Assembly: GCA_951213105.1 (NCBI GenBank)
Contig: OX578152.1
Span: forward strand, 73,235,180 to 73,299,179
Source of the DNA: Amaurobius ferox
Lineage: Eukaryota > Arthropoda > Arachnida > Araneae > Amaurobiidae
Length of the DNA stretch: 64,000 nucleotides
Direction of reading: 5' to 3'
In this document: piece by piece, positions 23,476-35,463 of the stretch
Position numbering within the stretch: position 1 is the first letter of the stretch
Layout of the letters: the number at the start of each line of letters is the position of its first letter
Made by a program: the position numbers and the translations under genes
The notes under the pieces: generated by a model
What the model saw: the letters and a program-made list of their open reading frames with translations, nothing else
Database searches by the model: none
Told to the model about the DNA's origin: nothing

Positions 23476-23547
23476 GTCCCAGTAGCTCAATGGTAGAGCG
23501 TCGACTGGCCAGTTCGGAGATCCAGGGTTCGAATCCCAGTTGGGGCA
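23476..23547 (+). repeat. tRNA-derived SINE head, not a functional tRNA
   Basis: The 72-nt segment has a pairable acceptor stem (GTCCCAG with TTGGGGC), a good D arm (GCTC/GAGC) containing the A box TAGCTCAATGG, and a T arm with the B box GGTTCGAATCC. The anticodon arm (TCGAC...TTCGG) does not pair, and a standard loop alignment lacks U at position 33. It is therefore a polymerase III promoter-bearing SINE head or tRNA pseudogene. The downstream sequence to about 23840 may be its body. Confidence 0.72.
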
Positions 23548-23839
23548 GCAAGTCTCTTTATAATAGCGCCTGAACAAATCAACCCTGTATTACTGCAAAG
23601 ATGTCGGAGATCTGAAAGTGACCCTAGTAATACTAGTACGGATTCAGTGGACTTAGGAAGATTGAGCACCTATTTCAAAAATTGAGAGGATAACGACCAC
23701 ACAGGATACTAACCTGGGTAAAAATAGTAGTAGCAGAAGGCCAACCTGGGGTAAAAATCGCAGGAAGTGGTCAGTCAGATTGTCAGTTGCCCGCCAATCT
23801 GACATTAGAATTTGGAGAAGGCAGAGTGCACTTAGACGA

Positions 23840-23935
23840 TAAAAGTTTGCGATTTCGTCCCAGTAAATCAACGGTAGAGAGTCAGCTGGTCGGTTCGGAG
23901 ATCCAGGATTCTATTTCCGGTTGGGACATCAAGGC
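23840..23935 (+). repeat. Second, decayed tRNA-derived SINE head
   Basis: Repeats the flanking phrase AAGTTTGCGATTTCGTCCCA and the tRNA-like segment of the 23476 copy, with mutations in both promoter boxes (AAATCAACGG for the A box, GGATTCTATTT for the B box). It is in direct orientation about 375 bp downstream, consistent with tandem SINE units or a local duplication. Confidence 0.68.
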
Positions 23936-24038
23936 TCTTTGCAATATAATACAATATAACCGGCATACCTCTGCTTTACGCAGGTCACATTTTAGGTATT
24001 TAATTATCCGGCGGACCACTTTATTCACCTTATCATGT

Positions 24039-24412
24039 TGTTGTTGAGACCCAGACCGTCCGACCTACCAGAAGAGTGTAAGGTAACTGTTTGGACGGCC
24101 CGGAAGTGCCAGCCAATATAGACCGGAACCCAGTGGGGGAGGCATCCACAGGGACCGTATCCTCCTTCCCCTATCACCAACTTCTCGGAAGAACTTACAG
24201 ACTCACATGTTTAACGTGATTGTACTCCTCATGAACACGGCGGCAGTTGTGGCAGCGTGCAAATCCAACGCGCAAACCACCGGGCTACCGCATCCGAAAT
24301 GTGCCAACGGCACGCGGTGTTGCCAGGTGGTCACCCATCCAAGTACTAACCGCGCCCGATGCTGCTTGACTAACGAGATCAGGTGTTTTCAGCACGGTAG
24401 GGCCGTTGGCTC
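24039..24412 (-). mobile_element. Full-length 5S-headed composite SINE, 15-bp target duplication
   Basis: On the minus strand: a 5S rRNA-derived head (about 24410-24303), a short tRNA-like relic (GCGGTAGCCCGGTGGTTTGC), the shared SINE body, and a (CAA)n tail at 24039. It is flanked by the perfect direct repeat TTCACCTTATCATGT at 24024-24038 and 24413-24427. The 5S head carries a deletion of about 10 nt around the ATCACCGAAG segment but keeps the downstream control region (GGATGGGTGACCACCTGG). Such an element would be transcribed by polymerase III and mobilised by a LINE with a matching tail; no LINE is seen here. Confidence 0.93.
24303..24410 (-). repeat. 5S rRNA-derived SINE head
   Basis: The minus strand starts GCCAACGGCC and ends GCGTGCCGTTGGC, matching animal 5S rRNA from end to end apart from an internal deletion. 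It is not a 5S gene: it is fused to a SINE body within one pair of target duplications. Confidence 0.9.
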
Positions 24413-24427
24413 TTCACCTTATCATGT

Positions 24428-27400
24428 GTACCACTTTATGTATTGGTTATTTGACATAACGGATACATTCTTTTGATCATGCATAAACATGTATTAGAAA
24501 TTAATAAAAATGAATTATCGAAAATTTGTCAGTCAATCTAGGAAGTCATATTTTAAGAATTTTTGTGAAGTTTTCAAGCAGTTTGAAATTTTGCGTATGA
24601 TCACTAAAGATGTACTAGCGACCAAAAAAAATTAGATCTGGATTCGGTGGGGGGACATTGGCGGCTTTCTTTTCATAAGTTTTTGGGGAGGTTGCATTTG
24701 CATTGCTTTAGTTTATGTATCATTCAACGTAAATAGGCATATTTTTTTTAACAATCTTAAATATAACTGGCCATATGCTGTTTTTGTCTTTTAAAACTCC
24801 CTACCCCTTGTTATACAATCATTTGAACACTGAGCAATCTTTGATAGCAATTGTATAGAAATTTAATCTTCTTAAAACCTAACAGAAATTTGATTCAGAT
24901 GGGAGAAATGTTATGTTATGCCAAACACTGTGCAGCATTAATTAAAGCACGTGATTTTGCGCACAATGAACAATTCATTGGTTCACAACGTAAAATGCAG
25001 CGCAAGTAAAGATAAATAAGCATACACACGTTTCGAAAATCATTTTGATTTCCTCCCTCAGTGCAAAAAGTCTGAACCTGAAAGCCCAAATATGCAGACG
25101 ACTATGTCGGCGAAACTAAATAGGGCTAAATGGCAGATCCCAATATAGTAGTAGATTCGGGACACTGTACTACGACTCAGCATACCTGAGCGGTATACCC
25201 CCACATTACACCTAAGAGATCCAACGAATTTTTTTCCTGTTTCGACAGATTCTGCTTTTAATGTGAATGAATGTTCATGTTCACCAACACGTTTCATGTC
25301 CTAAATCAATACAGTTTTCCTTGAACCTCAAAACTACCCGAATACTATTTGTCTATTGAGAGTGATTTTAAAAATCAATAACGATTTTATATCCAATTCA
25401 ATTGCTGAATGAAGTTCTGATCCTAATAAATTGTGTCCAATTAATAAAATGTCCTATTTGATTCTGTCTTTATGCATTTATCTAAGAGACAAGCAGTCCA
25501 TAAGAACACAATACAATAAACTTATATTTAATTCTACACTTCAGTCAATGATATGTCCTCATCTATATCGTACTTGAAGCTTTATATATTTGTATTAATG
25601 CATCCTTTTTCATAAATGGAATATGTTCCTTTTAAAATAGTAAGAACAGAAGATCTTATGTACAAAATGTACCCCGTATTTTGAATCCTGGTGAAACATG
25701 TTTATAATATAACGGCACTATAGTTAACATTTGGAGAAAAAAAAATTACAGCCACACACTCCAGAAAGAATAAATTTATCGACTTGTTAAAACAATAAAT
25801 TGTAAAGAGTGAAATGATATAACTATTTTATTTAATTATTTCTATCAAGGAGAAGAGGTTCAACTGCTTACTTGTTATTTAACTATAATCCTGCGAATTA
25901 GAAAATGTAGATCGCTGATCTGCCATCTAGAAATTTGAAAATTATCGATTTGCCAACTGGGAAATTTGTGTCTCAATCTACTGATTTAACAACTATTTAC
26001 TAAGTTGCTAATTGAAACTATTAACTAGATGAGTAACTTGAGATTACGAACTTTCTAAATGATCTGATGTAGTTGAAATGTACACTGATGTCTGTGATTT
26101 ATCTGGTATTCGCTAATTACTGACTGCCGATATTTAAATTTGCTTATTATGGATTGCAAATTCAAGCTCCCGATTCTGAATTTCAATAATTCAGTATTTT
26201 GCCCATAGATTAGAAATCTCAATACATTAAATAAGAATGACTTTTCAAAGATTAATGTTTAGCAGTGATTTGTCATTGAATGATTTGCTGTCTTGCTACT
26301 TACTGACCTGCTGCCTTGTTACTTATTAGCCTGCTATTTCAACATTTACAGATCTACTGTCTTGCTACTTACCGACCTGTTGTTTTGCTACTAATTGATT
26401 AACTGTCTTGCTACATACTGACTTACCAACCTGTTAACATTGACGCTGATCATTTGATCATTTGCATAACTCTTAAAACCACATTTGCATGCCGAGTTTC
26501 GCGGTCGTAGCTCAACTTTTTATGGATGCTTGAATTTTTTTGAAACATGTATTATTGCCACAGTGCTATGAAAAATTAACAGCTTAAATGATTAACTAAC
26601 TTTTTTAAATAAAGCAACTGAAGGTTTTAGTAGAGGACAGCACATGAATAAGAACATATTAGTATGAGTTACATGTATAAAATTCATTGCAAGCTTTATT
26701 CCGAGGAATATACCATTAAATACCCTCTATTTCTTTTCTTTATTGTTATTACAACTGTTGTACACAGTATAACTGCAGTTTTATAGATAGAACAGTATAG
26801 ATACAAAGTTTGCAATATTAATAATCTTTAATTACCATTTTTCATCCTTCTTTAAGTCATGTGCTCGTTTTATCAGTTTATACGCACATTTGGCGAACTT
26901 CTGTGCTTATGACTGATATATTAATCTATTTATCACGAAATTTAACAAGAATGTTTGAAAAAACACTACAAAAGTAAAATACGGATACAAAATAAAATGG
27001 GCATTGTAGAATAGAACCTTTTATGGTCAGAAATATTTTTCTAACCGTCTTAATACTAATTTTACTACCTGCACTGAAAAAAGTACTTACTTGAAAAGTA
27101 ATTACAAGAAATATACCAAAATAAACGAATGTTTATATAGAATGCTGTTTTATGCAGTAGATTAGCAAAATATAACTAAAGAATAATATTTTTTAAATCG
27201 TCTGCAATACGTTTAATCTTCAAAAGAATTTCGAAATCAATTCTTTAAAAACGAGTTCTTAAAACTTTGATATGGTTGCCATAAAATTAGATACGCCAAA
27301 TAATGCCAAACGAATTCCAGTTTTAAACAGTCATTGATATTGAAAATGATAACACACATGTTATGAAAGGCATGTTATGAAATATGGTTAGAATTTAAAT

Positions 27401-27640
27401 TGCAGTTTTAAAAATATATTGAGCTAAACTAAAACCATCGGATTTATCCAAAATATTTCAGATTTTATTATTTATAATGTTAAACACATTTCACTATACA
27501 TATTCGTTATCAGAGATTCACAGTTTTACAGTCCAGAAAACGCTAGTGTTCAGAAAACATGATTGGTTAACTTTTTTTGCACTTACTAGTGAATAGGAAA
27601 TTTTGCTCTTAACGAAAGTTAACAAAAGTTAACATAAGTT
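24428..27640. other. Mostly unique AT-rich DNA with short local repeats
   Basis: No recognisable gene or transposon. At about 26285-26440 phrases such as CTGTCTTGCTACTTACTGAC recur four to five times at irregular spacing, and 25905-26160 repeats short GATTTGCCAACT-like phrases, which look like decayed minisatellites. This is the longest stretch without identified mobile DNA. Short frames here (for example 25058-25297, minus) show no recognisable domain. Confidence 0.45.
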
Positions 27641-27758
27641 AGCGAAAATCTTACCAAATGGATAAATATCACGCTAAATCAATGAAAATGGCGACTAATT
27701 GAAGAAAATTCAATATCTTTGAAAGAATATAAGTATCTACTGTAAGAATAACAATTTT
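27641..27758 (+). mobile_element. Fragment of family A right portion, abutting A5
   Basis: Phrases AGCGAAAATCTTACCAAATG and GGCGACTAATTGAAG to TAAGTATCTACTGTAAGAAT match the right third of family A. The fragment stops just before the usual distal hairpin and runs straight into the left palindrome of A5. Confidence 0.75.
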
Positions 27759-27891
27759 ACTTTCCTTATATACATAATGTATAAGGAAAGTATTGTGACG
27801 GGGTCGAAAATTCGAATTCGAGTTTTAAACGGGAGAGTACGTTTCAAGCATCCCTGATCACGAATCAAACATTTTTGAAGTGATGTCTGTG

Positions 27892-27932
<41 letters not shown>

Positions 27933-28704
27933 CAGTGAGTCTATGGAGACGATACCTGACGAACGAATGGACCGATTCGAACGAAACTTGGTACAAAAAT
28001 CACAATCCATAAACACTGGAAGCCTATTGTTTTCATACGCAATCGAATGTTCAGAACTCCCCTAAATTTTCGAGTGAAATTTTGAAAAAATCGTCAAAAA
28101 ATCAAAACCGCTAATAAAGTTAAGCAAATAGACATTTCTTATGTAATTTTTCATTAGAAAGCGATTAACATAAACTTTTGAATGCTAACATCAACCGTTC
28201 TCGAGATATTGCACATTTTTCAAAAAAATTATCAAACAGTCATATAAAAAAAAAAAAATATATATATTTCCTATTGAGGAACATGTTCACTTTTCATATG
28301 TAATACCATACGATAAATTGGATGACATCATTTTCGTGAATCAAGCTCGTTCTGTTCATGAAAAAGGATACTTTGAGTAATACTTTTGTATTTGAACTCC
28401 AATAGTCATTTATCTGCTGTAAGAAAAACTTATTTCTCCGTCCATAACGCTTGCCGAGATTTTGGCAACGAATTTGACGGAATGTCTCCAACTCGGCGAC
28501 TTTTTTAAATGTTGCCAAATTAACGAAAATCTCGCCAAATGGATAAAAATGACGCTACATCAATGGAAATGACGACTAATTGAAGAAAATTCAATATCTT
28601 GGAAGCAATATAAGTATCTACTATAAGAATAACATTTTTTTAAACTATAAATGTAGTAAATTCATTGCATTATATAAGGAAAGTCATGTGCTGCCCACAT
28701 CAGA
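27759..28704 (+). mobile_element. Family A hairpin-ended element (A5)
   Basis: Full-length: palindrome at 27759-27790, long (GT)n at about 27885-27932, core at about 27949, distal end TCATGTGCTGCCCACATCAG at 28684-28703. Non-coding; the frame beginning MMSVCVCVC is a microsatellite artefact. Confidence 0.9.
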
Positions 28705-28712
28705 TTTCTTTT

Positions 28713-28776
28713 AACTGTAAAAGTGGTAATAAATTCATTGCATTATATAAGAAAAGTCATATGCTGTCCACATCAG
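28713..28776 (+). mobile_element. Duplicated distal terminus of family A
   Basis: A second copy of the last about 60 bp of family A (TAACTGTAAAAGTGGTAATA to CCACATCAGA) follows A5 directly, differing by several substitutions and a small indel. Confidence 0.8.
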
Positions 28777-29455
28777 ATTTTTTCTAATGTCATAGAATCA
28801 CGATAGCGTGTCTCAGAGTCACTTCCCTCATGCATTTTAAATGAAATTCTGTTTTGACGTTACATAGAATTATTACTTAATAACACAGTTTTGGTGTTAT
28901 TCCGCATTTATGGTATTGGTAAATGTGATACATCAAAACTTCATTCGTAAAATAGTTAGAAATTTCTGACGGATATCTGACAGGATTTCGTGATAAACAT
29001 CTGTTAACTGTTAAGTATATGCCGTCATCTGTATGGAGCGTGAAAATTGACGTATAATAAAACTTTATCATTGTTATTTCGAAAAATGTAATCATTATGT
29101 GCCTCCTTTAAAACTAATTTCAGATATTATTATAGAAAAGGCATTCATTTTGAATGCCATCAAATAAAAATTTTAACCGATGTCTTAAAAACTGAAAAGC
29201 AGCAATCTGAATTACGTTCAAACATCTGAATAAATCAATACGGAAAAAAACTAACTCGTATAATGATCTATAAAGAACAATACTTTTCTGAGTCTGGAAG
29301 AACAATTTATTTATAGTTATAGCATAACAAAAAATATCAAAATAAAACTTTGGAATAGAATGTCGATTATAGTCATGATTCAACTAAAATTTTTATTGTA
29401 AATTGTCGATCTAAACTGATGAACTAAAAATTTGCCTGATAGTAAATTAACTATT
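28777..29455. other. Unassigned AT-rich spacer
   Basis: No recognisable gene or repeat. Two minus-strand frames (28877-29095 and 29120-29383) lack recognisable domains. Confidence 0.45.
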
Positions 29456-30206
29456 ACTTTCCTTATATACATAATGTATAAGAAAAGTATTGTGACGGGG
29501 TCGAAAACTCGAATTCGAGTTTTCGACGGGAGAGCACGTTTCAAGCATCCCTGATCACGAATCGAACATTTTTGAAGTGATGTCTCTGTGTGTGTATCAG
29601 TGAGTCTGTGGAGACGATAACTGACGAACGAATGGAGCGATTCGAGTGAAATTTGCTGCATAAATCACAATCCATGAATACTGGAAGCCTAATGTTTTAA
29701 AACACAATCGAATGTTCAGAACCCCCCTAAATTTTCGAGTGAAATTTTGAAAAAATCATCAAAAAATCAAAACCTTTAATACTGTTACGCAAATAGATAT
29801 TTCTTATGTAATTTTTTCTTAGAAAATGATTGACATAAACTTTAGAACGCTAGCATGAACCGTTCACGAGATATTGCACATTTTTCAAATAAATTTATCA
29901 AAAAAACCCCATAAAGTAAAAAAAAAAAAATTAACTGTTGAGAAACATGGTTACTTTTCATATGTAATATCATGCGATAAATTGAGTGCCATCATTCTCA
30001 TGGATCTAACTCGTTCCATTCGCGAGAAAAGATACTTTGAGTAATACTTTTGTATTTGAACGGTAATAGTCATTTACCTGTTGTAAGAATAACTTATTTC
30101 TCCGTCCATAATGCTTGGCGATATTTTGGCGACAAATTTAGTGAAATGTCGCCAACTCTGCTATATTTATAAATGTTGCCACATTAACGAAAATCTCGCT
30201 GAATGG
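29456..30206 (+). mobile_element. Family A element truncated at its right end (A6)
   Basis: Palindrome at 29456-29488, very short GT tract at about 29586-29598, core GACGATAACTGACGAACGAA near 29613. The copy stops at AATCTCGCTGAATGGATAA and is directly joined to the distal end of a family C element. Confidence 0.85.
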
Positions 30207-30645
30207 ATAACAAGAAAGATCAATCATGCATAAGCATTGATTATGAAACACTTTCCAACTGAAATGTAATTTCATTTAATAATTTCTAAAATGTGATGCA
30301 TTCAGTGGTGATATCTTTTGTATTATCACAGTACTACAGTAATTTATTATACTTAAATATTTAAAATTGTATCGAAATATAAATCTTTCTTATTCTTTAT
30401 GCAAAATCAATGAATTTTCATTCATATAACTTGTATTCCAGACTCCAGAGCTAAATAATTTTGTGTGAAAAAAATTCAGCAATTCTTATGTAATTCATCT
30501 TACAATCGCTTGAGATATTTGCATTCTGCATATGTTAAAATTAGGCTTCGTTGAAGAAATAATAAAAGTTTAGGAATCATTTAAAATCACAACTATTGTA
30601 ATTGCATAGGCACGGAATTTAGATACACAGATACACAGATAATAT
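30207..30645 (-). mobile_element. Family C distal-end fragment (C2)
   Basis: Begins AACAAGAAAGATCAATCATG like the intact C4 copy at 39199 and matches it for about 430 bp, ending where ACAGATACACAGATAATATA runs into a family B copy. The hairpin end and microsatellite are missing. Confidence 0.75.
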
Positions 30646-31493
30646 ATGTGTGTATGTGTATATACTCAAAGTATTGGAATCGCGCCGAAGATCGGAACTC
30701 GAATTTTCAAAGGATCTCAACGTTTTGGGACTTCTAGAACACGAAAAAACTATTTTTAGGAAGACGTCTGTGTGTGTAAGGGTGTATCTGTGTATGTTTC
30801 GGTGTGTCTGTGTGGATATTACATCCACTCTAATTGAAAAACTAATGGACCGATTTTCATAAAATTTGGTAGGTATGTTTTTTGTGGGAAATCCTGATGT
30901 TCATTAGATTATAGTACGATTCGTAATAAAAGAATCTGCCTTCTTTGCGAAATGGCCGCAGAAATTGTCTTTATCCACTCTAGCTAAAAACTAATGGAAC
31001 AAATTTAACAAAATTTGGTGTATAATATTTCAATAACCTACAAGTGATTTATACACTAAATTTAACAAAATTTGGTATATAAATTATTTGTAGGTTATTC
31101 TAGTACGATTCGTGAAAAAAGAACGGTCTATTTTTGCGAAATGGCCCGCAAAAATCATTATATATAAAAATAAAAGACTACGTGTGCTCAATTATATCAA
31201 TTAAATTCCTATTTTATACGTGATTTTTGACAACAAAAAGAATAAGACTAACCCCATTACTCTAGGACTAGCCGTTCTTGAGATATTCTAGTTTTTTCGC
31301 GTTTTCGCTACGCCACCTTTGACAATAAGTCCAGCTATCAAATGAGAACCAAATTTAAGTTTAACGCGTAAATTCAATGTCATTTAAAATACTCATGGTT
31401 GTTATTTTGTGCAGATAAACTCAAATTATTATTGAATAAATAAAGAGAACGAATATGAGTCTGCAGGGAAAGACATGTGCTGTCCACATCAGA
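30646..31493 (+). mobile_element. Family B element, hairpin end damaged (B3)
   Basis: From AAAGTATTGGAATCGCGCC at about 30666, through GTGTGTAAGGGTGTATC, the core ACTAATGGACCGATTTTC near 30840, a second related core copy near 30990, to CTGCAGGGAAAGACATGTGC and the hairpin ending at 31493. The terminal palindrome is largely lost. Confidence 0.72.
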
Positions 31494-31689
31494 ATTTTTA
31501 ACAATATTACAACAATGATTTATAGAAGTAAACGGGGATTATTTTCAGGCCATTTAAAAAAAATGTATGATCTATATTTAAAGATCCATCAAATTTTTGT
31601 CGAATAAAATGTTCAACAAATTTAAGCTGTGTACCAAATTTTAACTGTCTAGGACGTTGGAAAGTGCATTAAAAATGCCATCAAATAAG

Positions 31690-32196
31690 TGTATCATGAA
31701 GAGTTATATAAAATTTAAAAAAAATGAAAAATTGTTATCTACCAAATTCATTTTAGAATGTGAAGCCTTTCCCATATGCAAAACGTTTAAGCAAATGGAA
31801 AGATATTTATTATATAATATATCTCTCTTTTCTTTCTGTAATGTATCCCAAAGCCAGAATTTAATTGAATTTGTTTTTTTCCCTATATTAAATAATTTTT
31901 AATTAAAAAACTACTTAATATATTTTACTGAATTTTTTTTATATATTCTATGGGATAATGTGAATATTTCCTAAAAATTTCGAAGCAATTCGTGAATTTT
32001 AAGTTTACTTAAAAAATGTTTGAAAAATTAGGTCCCATAGGGTTCAATGTATTTCATTTTTTCATCCCGGGTTCAATAAAAAACTAATTGGGTGATATTA
32101 TTTATTTATATTCCCGTAGGTCCTACAGACCGTCTGAACAACATACTAAAATTTCATTTTGATAAAGTCATTTTTACGGCAGTTATCGTGCTAACG

Positions 32197-32230
<34 letters not shown>

Positions 32231-32274
32231 ATGAACAAAGTCATAAACACTTTTCAACTTTGTTGTAAAGTGTT
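31690..32274 (-). mobile_element. Family C element, distal end missing (C3)
   Basis: Minus-strand copy with palindromic terminus AACACTTTACAACAAAGTTG at 32255-32274, (CTGT)n at 32196-32230, the core, and the diagnostic CGGTCTGTAGGACC phrase. The inner end blends into AT-rich sequence near 31690. Confidence 0.72.
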
Positions 32275-32433
32275 AGTAAAAATGACGATAAATCAAAGAA
32301 AAACACGACTAATTGACGGAATTTCAATATCTTGGAAAGAATATAAGTATGCACTAAAAGAATAACATTTTTTCTAACTGTAAAAGTAGTAAATTCATTG
32401 CATTATATAAGGAAAGTCATGTGTTGCCCACAT
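32275..32433 (+). mobile_element. Right-end fragment of family A
   Basis: AAAATGACGATAAATCAAAG to CATGTGTTGCCCACATCAGA matches the last about 155 bp of family A. It is joined directly to the palindromic terminus of C3. Confidence 0.78.
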
Positions 32434-33032
32434 CAGATTTTTTTGTAACTGAAGTCTGTCAACTATATTGAATAACCCTGCCAAAATGAAAATTTTATTA
32501 TTGATTGTTTAATTTGTAAGTTATCAAGATACGACACATGAATTTAAATATTCTTTTAAAAAGTAAAAGTTTAAATTTGAGGACAGTCTAATGGTCAGAA
32601 CTCCTCATCAAATAAAAATTCCCTTGAATACTCGGAATAGTCACGAATTTCAGGTGTGTGAGGTAAAAAAATAATAACTTTTTTTGCCTGTATCGAAAAT
32701 TCGAGCTAAGTCGAATAGTTGGATTTGGGAGAAGCTGTTATGAAGCTCAGAAGATTTCATTTCATTTTCTTTCAATGCATCACGTCATAATAAACCAAGA
32801 GCAGCCTTAGAGATTGTAACAAACCAAATACGTAATTCTGAGAGTATCAATTAAAATTCGTAACCTCTACGTCATCTAAAATCAGCTAAAACTATTATGG
32901 GGCCTTATAAGTAGGAATCTAATGGCGTAACCTTATATACATGATCCTAGATCCGTATTTTCCTTACGAACAGTCTAAATTTCGTCTAAATCACATATTT
33001 CTTTATGAAGTTAAATTACATGTCTTATTTTT
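32434..33032. other. Unassigned AT-rich spacer
   Basis: Nothing recognised. Confidence 0.45.
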
Positions 33033-34332
33033 ACTTTCCTTATATACATATAATGTATAAAGAAAGTATTGTGACGTGGTCGAAAACAATTCGAATTCGA
33101 ATTCGTTTCAAGCATCCCTAAACAGGAATCAGATGTTTTTGAGATGATGTGTGTGTGTATGTGTGAAAGTATGTGTGTATGTGTGTGAAAGTATGTGTAT
33201 GCATGTGTGTCAGTGACCTTTGGAGAAGATAACTAACGAACGAATGCAGAGATTGGAACAAAATTTGGTACAAAAATTACAATCCGTGAATACAGGAAGC
33301 CTATTGTTTTTATACGCAATCAGACGTTCAGAACCCTCTAAATTTTCGAGGAAAATTTTGAAAAAATCATCGAAAAATTAAAACCTTTAATAAAGTTACG
33401 TAAATAGTCATTTCTTATGTAATTTTTCATTAGAAAACGACTGACATAAATTTCAGAACGTTAACACGAATCGTAATACTTTTGAATACCAAATACTTTT
33501 GAATTTGTACTCCAATAGTCATTTATCTGCCACAAGAATAACTTATTTCTCCGTCCATAACGCTTGGAAAGATTTTGGCGTAATGTCGCCAACTTGGCGA
33601 CTTTTTTAAATGTTGCCAATTTAACGAAAATGTTGCCAAATTGATAAAAATAACACCAAATCAATGAAAATGCCGACAAGATGATGAAAGTATTTGAAAG
33701 AACATAAGCGTAGACTTTAAGAATAACACATTTCTCCCTCCGTCCGTAACGCTTGGCGTCGCTGACTTGGCGACTATTTTAAATGTTGCTAAAATGACAA
33801 AAACGTAGCCAAATTGATAAAAAGGACGCCAATTGGGAAGTAATGTATCGCAAATTCTGATTTCTGTCATATGACGGGCATACCTTCTAGTATTTAAGAA
33901 ATACTAGAATACTTTGTCTGTAACACTTTGTGTTGTATTTTGTAAACGTAGTAAATAATTTAGCAAAGTATTGCCAACTTGGCGATAGGTCACCCCAGAT
34001 TGACAAAAATATCGTCAAAATTGAAAAAATGACGTTAAATTACTGAAAATTACGCCTAATTGATGAAGTAATTATTAAAATATTTTAATATATGGAGGAT
34101 ATAGCTTATTGAGGATACTATCAATATTGATAATTGTGTATTTGGAATTGCGCGAAGTATAAGTTGATTGAGTATTTTGAAATAGTTTTACATGTTGTTA
34201 TCCGGAAAATCGCCAAATGTACAATTCAACGATAAAAACACAGCGGCGTGGATCTTATACATTATATTTTGAATGTAAAACTAGTAAATCCATTGCATTA
34301 TATAAGAAAAGTCATGTGCTGCTCACATCAGA
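33033..34332 (+). mobile_element. Expanded family A element (A7)
   Basis: Starts with the usual palindrome and ends TCATGTGCTGCTCACATCAG near 34332. Two things differ from other copies. A middle block around the TCTCGAGATATTGCAC segment is deleted (near 33475). The GCCAACTTGGCGAC block is present three times (about 33586, 33765 and 33973), so the copy is about 1300 bp instead of 920-950. The GT tract is irregular (GTGTGTATGTGTGAAAGTAT). Confidence 0.8.
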
Positions 34333-34857
34333 TTTTTTTATTTGTGTTTCTGTGTGTGAAATGTTGAGTCGACCGCGACTTTCTACAGGTACTAACAGAT
34401 TATTGAGATATTATTAATTTCATGTTCGCCAATCTTGCCAAATGCAATCTTGAAATCATCAATTTTATAATATCTTGAAATCGCCAATCTTGCCAAAAAG
34501 GAATATTACTGATACACTTAAGAGTCTCACCACGGTTATTAAATGAAGCTGAAAATATGTAATGCCGGTATTTTATTTGAATATCAAAAGTTTAGAAGGG
34601 TAAAATGCTATGTTTTTAATGGTTATAAATGCAGTAAGATTTCTAAATCAGCATTTTGCGCTATTTGATATCTACTTACCATGTGTAATATACAAGAATT
34701 TTGTCGATTTCTGAGATATTCTATCCAGTGATTAATGATAATTGACAGTACATCCAATACGATGTGCATGATATATAATCAAGCAATCAAAATATTTTCC
34801 TTATAGAATCGTACGATCAATGTAGGTAGCTTCTTTGTATTTATAAAAAAATTAATA
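34333..34857. other. Unassigned AT-rich spacer
   Basis: Contains a twofold CGCCAATCTTGCCAAA phrase near 34426 and 34482, perhaps a decayed trace of the family A GCCAA block. Otherwise nothing recognised. Confidence 0.4.
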
Positions 34858-35222
34858 ATTTTCAAAACAAATAGATCAACTTTCAAGACAGATTCAACAA
34901 CTTTCAAGACAAATTCAACAAATTCCCAGACATATTCAACAATTTCTAAGACAAATTCAATAAACTTTAAAGACAAGTTTAACAGTTTTCAAAACAATTC
35001 AACAACTTCCAAGACAAATTGAACAACTTTCAAGACAAATTCAACAAATTTCAAGACAAATTCAACAACTTCCAAGACAAATTCAACAACTTTAGAGACA
35101 GATTTAACAACTTTCAGAATAATTCAACAACTTTCAAGACAAATGCAACAACTTTCAAGACAAATTCAACAACTTTTAAGACTTGTTATATTTATAAAAT
35201 ATCAATAACTTTTAAGACAATT
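34858..35222. repeat. 21-bp minisatellite
   Basis: About 17 imperfect copies of a 21-bp unit, AACTTTCAAGACAAATTCAA plus C. Since 21 is a multiple of three, several frames stay open on both strands and read as heptad-like peptides (NNFQDKF on plus, FVLKVVE on minus). No start context, flanking exon or conserved domain supports a protein. Confidence 0.93.
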
Positions 35223-35463
35223 TTTCAGATATTTAAAAACTTTATACCCTGATACAAAGTTTTATACAGTCATGCATAGCGTTATATTTAGAAACGAATT
35301 TAATTTTGATTATAGGTTTTTAATTAGACCTCTCAAGACTGACAGATCTAAATCAGGGCAAAATACAGAGGGTGTTTGTTCATACATTTTTATAACGATT
35401 TTGAAAAAATATATATATAAACAAAGGTAACAATTTTGTCTACTAATATGTTCAATCTAATAG
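35223..35463. other. Short AT-rich spacer
   Basis: Nothing recognised. Confidence 0.5.

Noticed and set aside
23476..23547. Functional tRNA gene
   Set aside because: The acceptor, D and T arms pair, but the anticodon stem does not and a standard anticodon loop cannot be drawn. A second decayed copy nearby points to a SINE family.
24207..24476. Cysteine-rich 89-residue protein
   Set aside because: It lies antisense across the 5S-headed SINE, so its residues are a by-product of SINE sequence.
27880..28065. Open frames of the type MCVCVCV or THTHTHT across family A and B copies
   Set aside because: They are produced by (GT)n or (GACA)n microsatellites and continue into non-coding element sequence. 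The same non-functional text recurs in every copy with frameshifts.
34858..35222. CRISPR-like repeat array
   Set aside because: The 21-bp units are directly contiguous with no unique spacers, and the setting is a eukaryotic repeat region.
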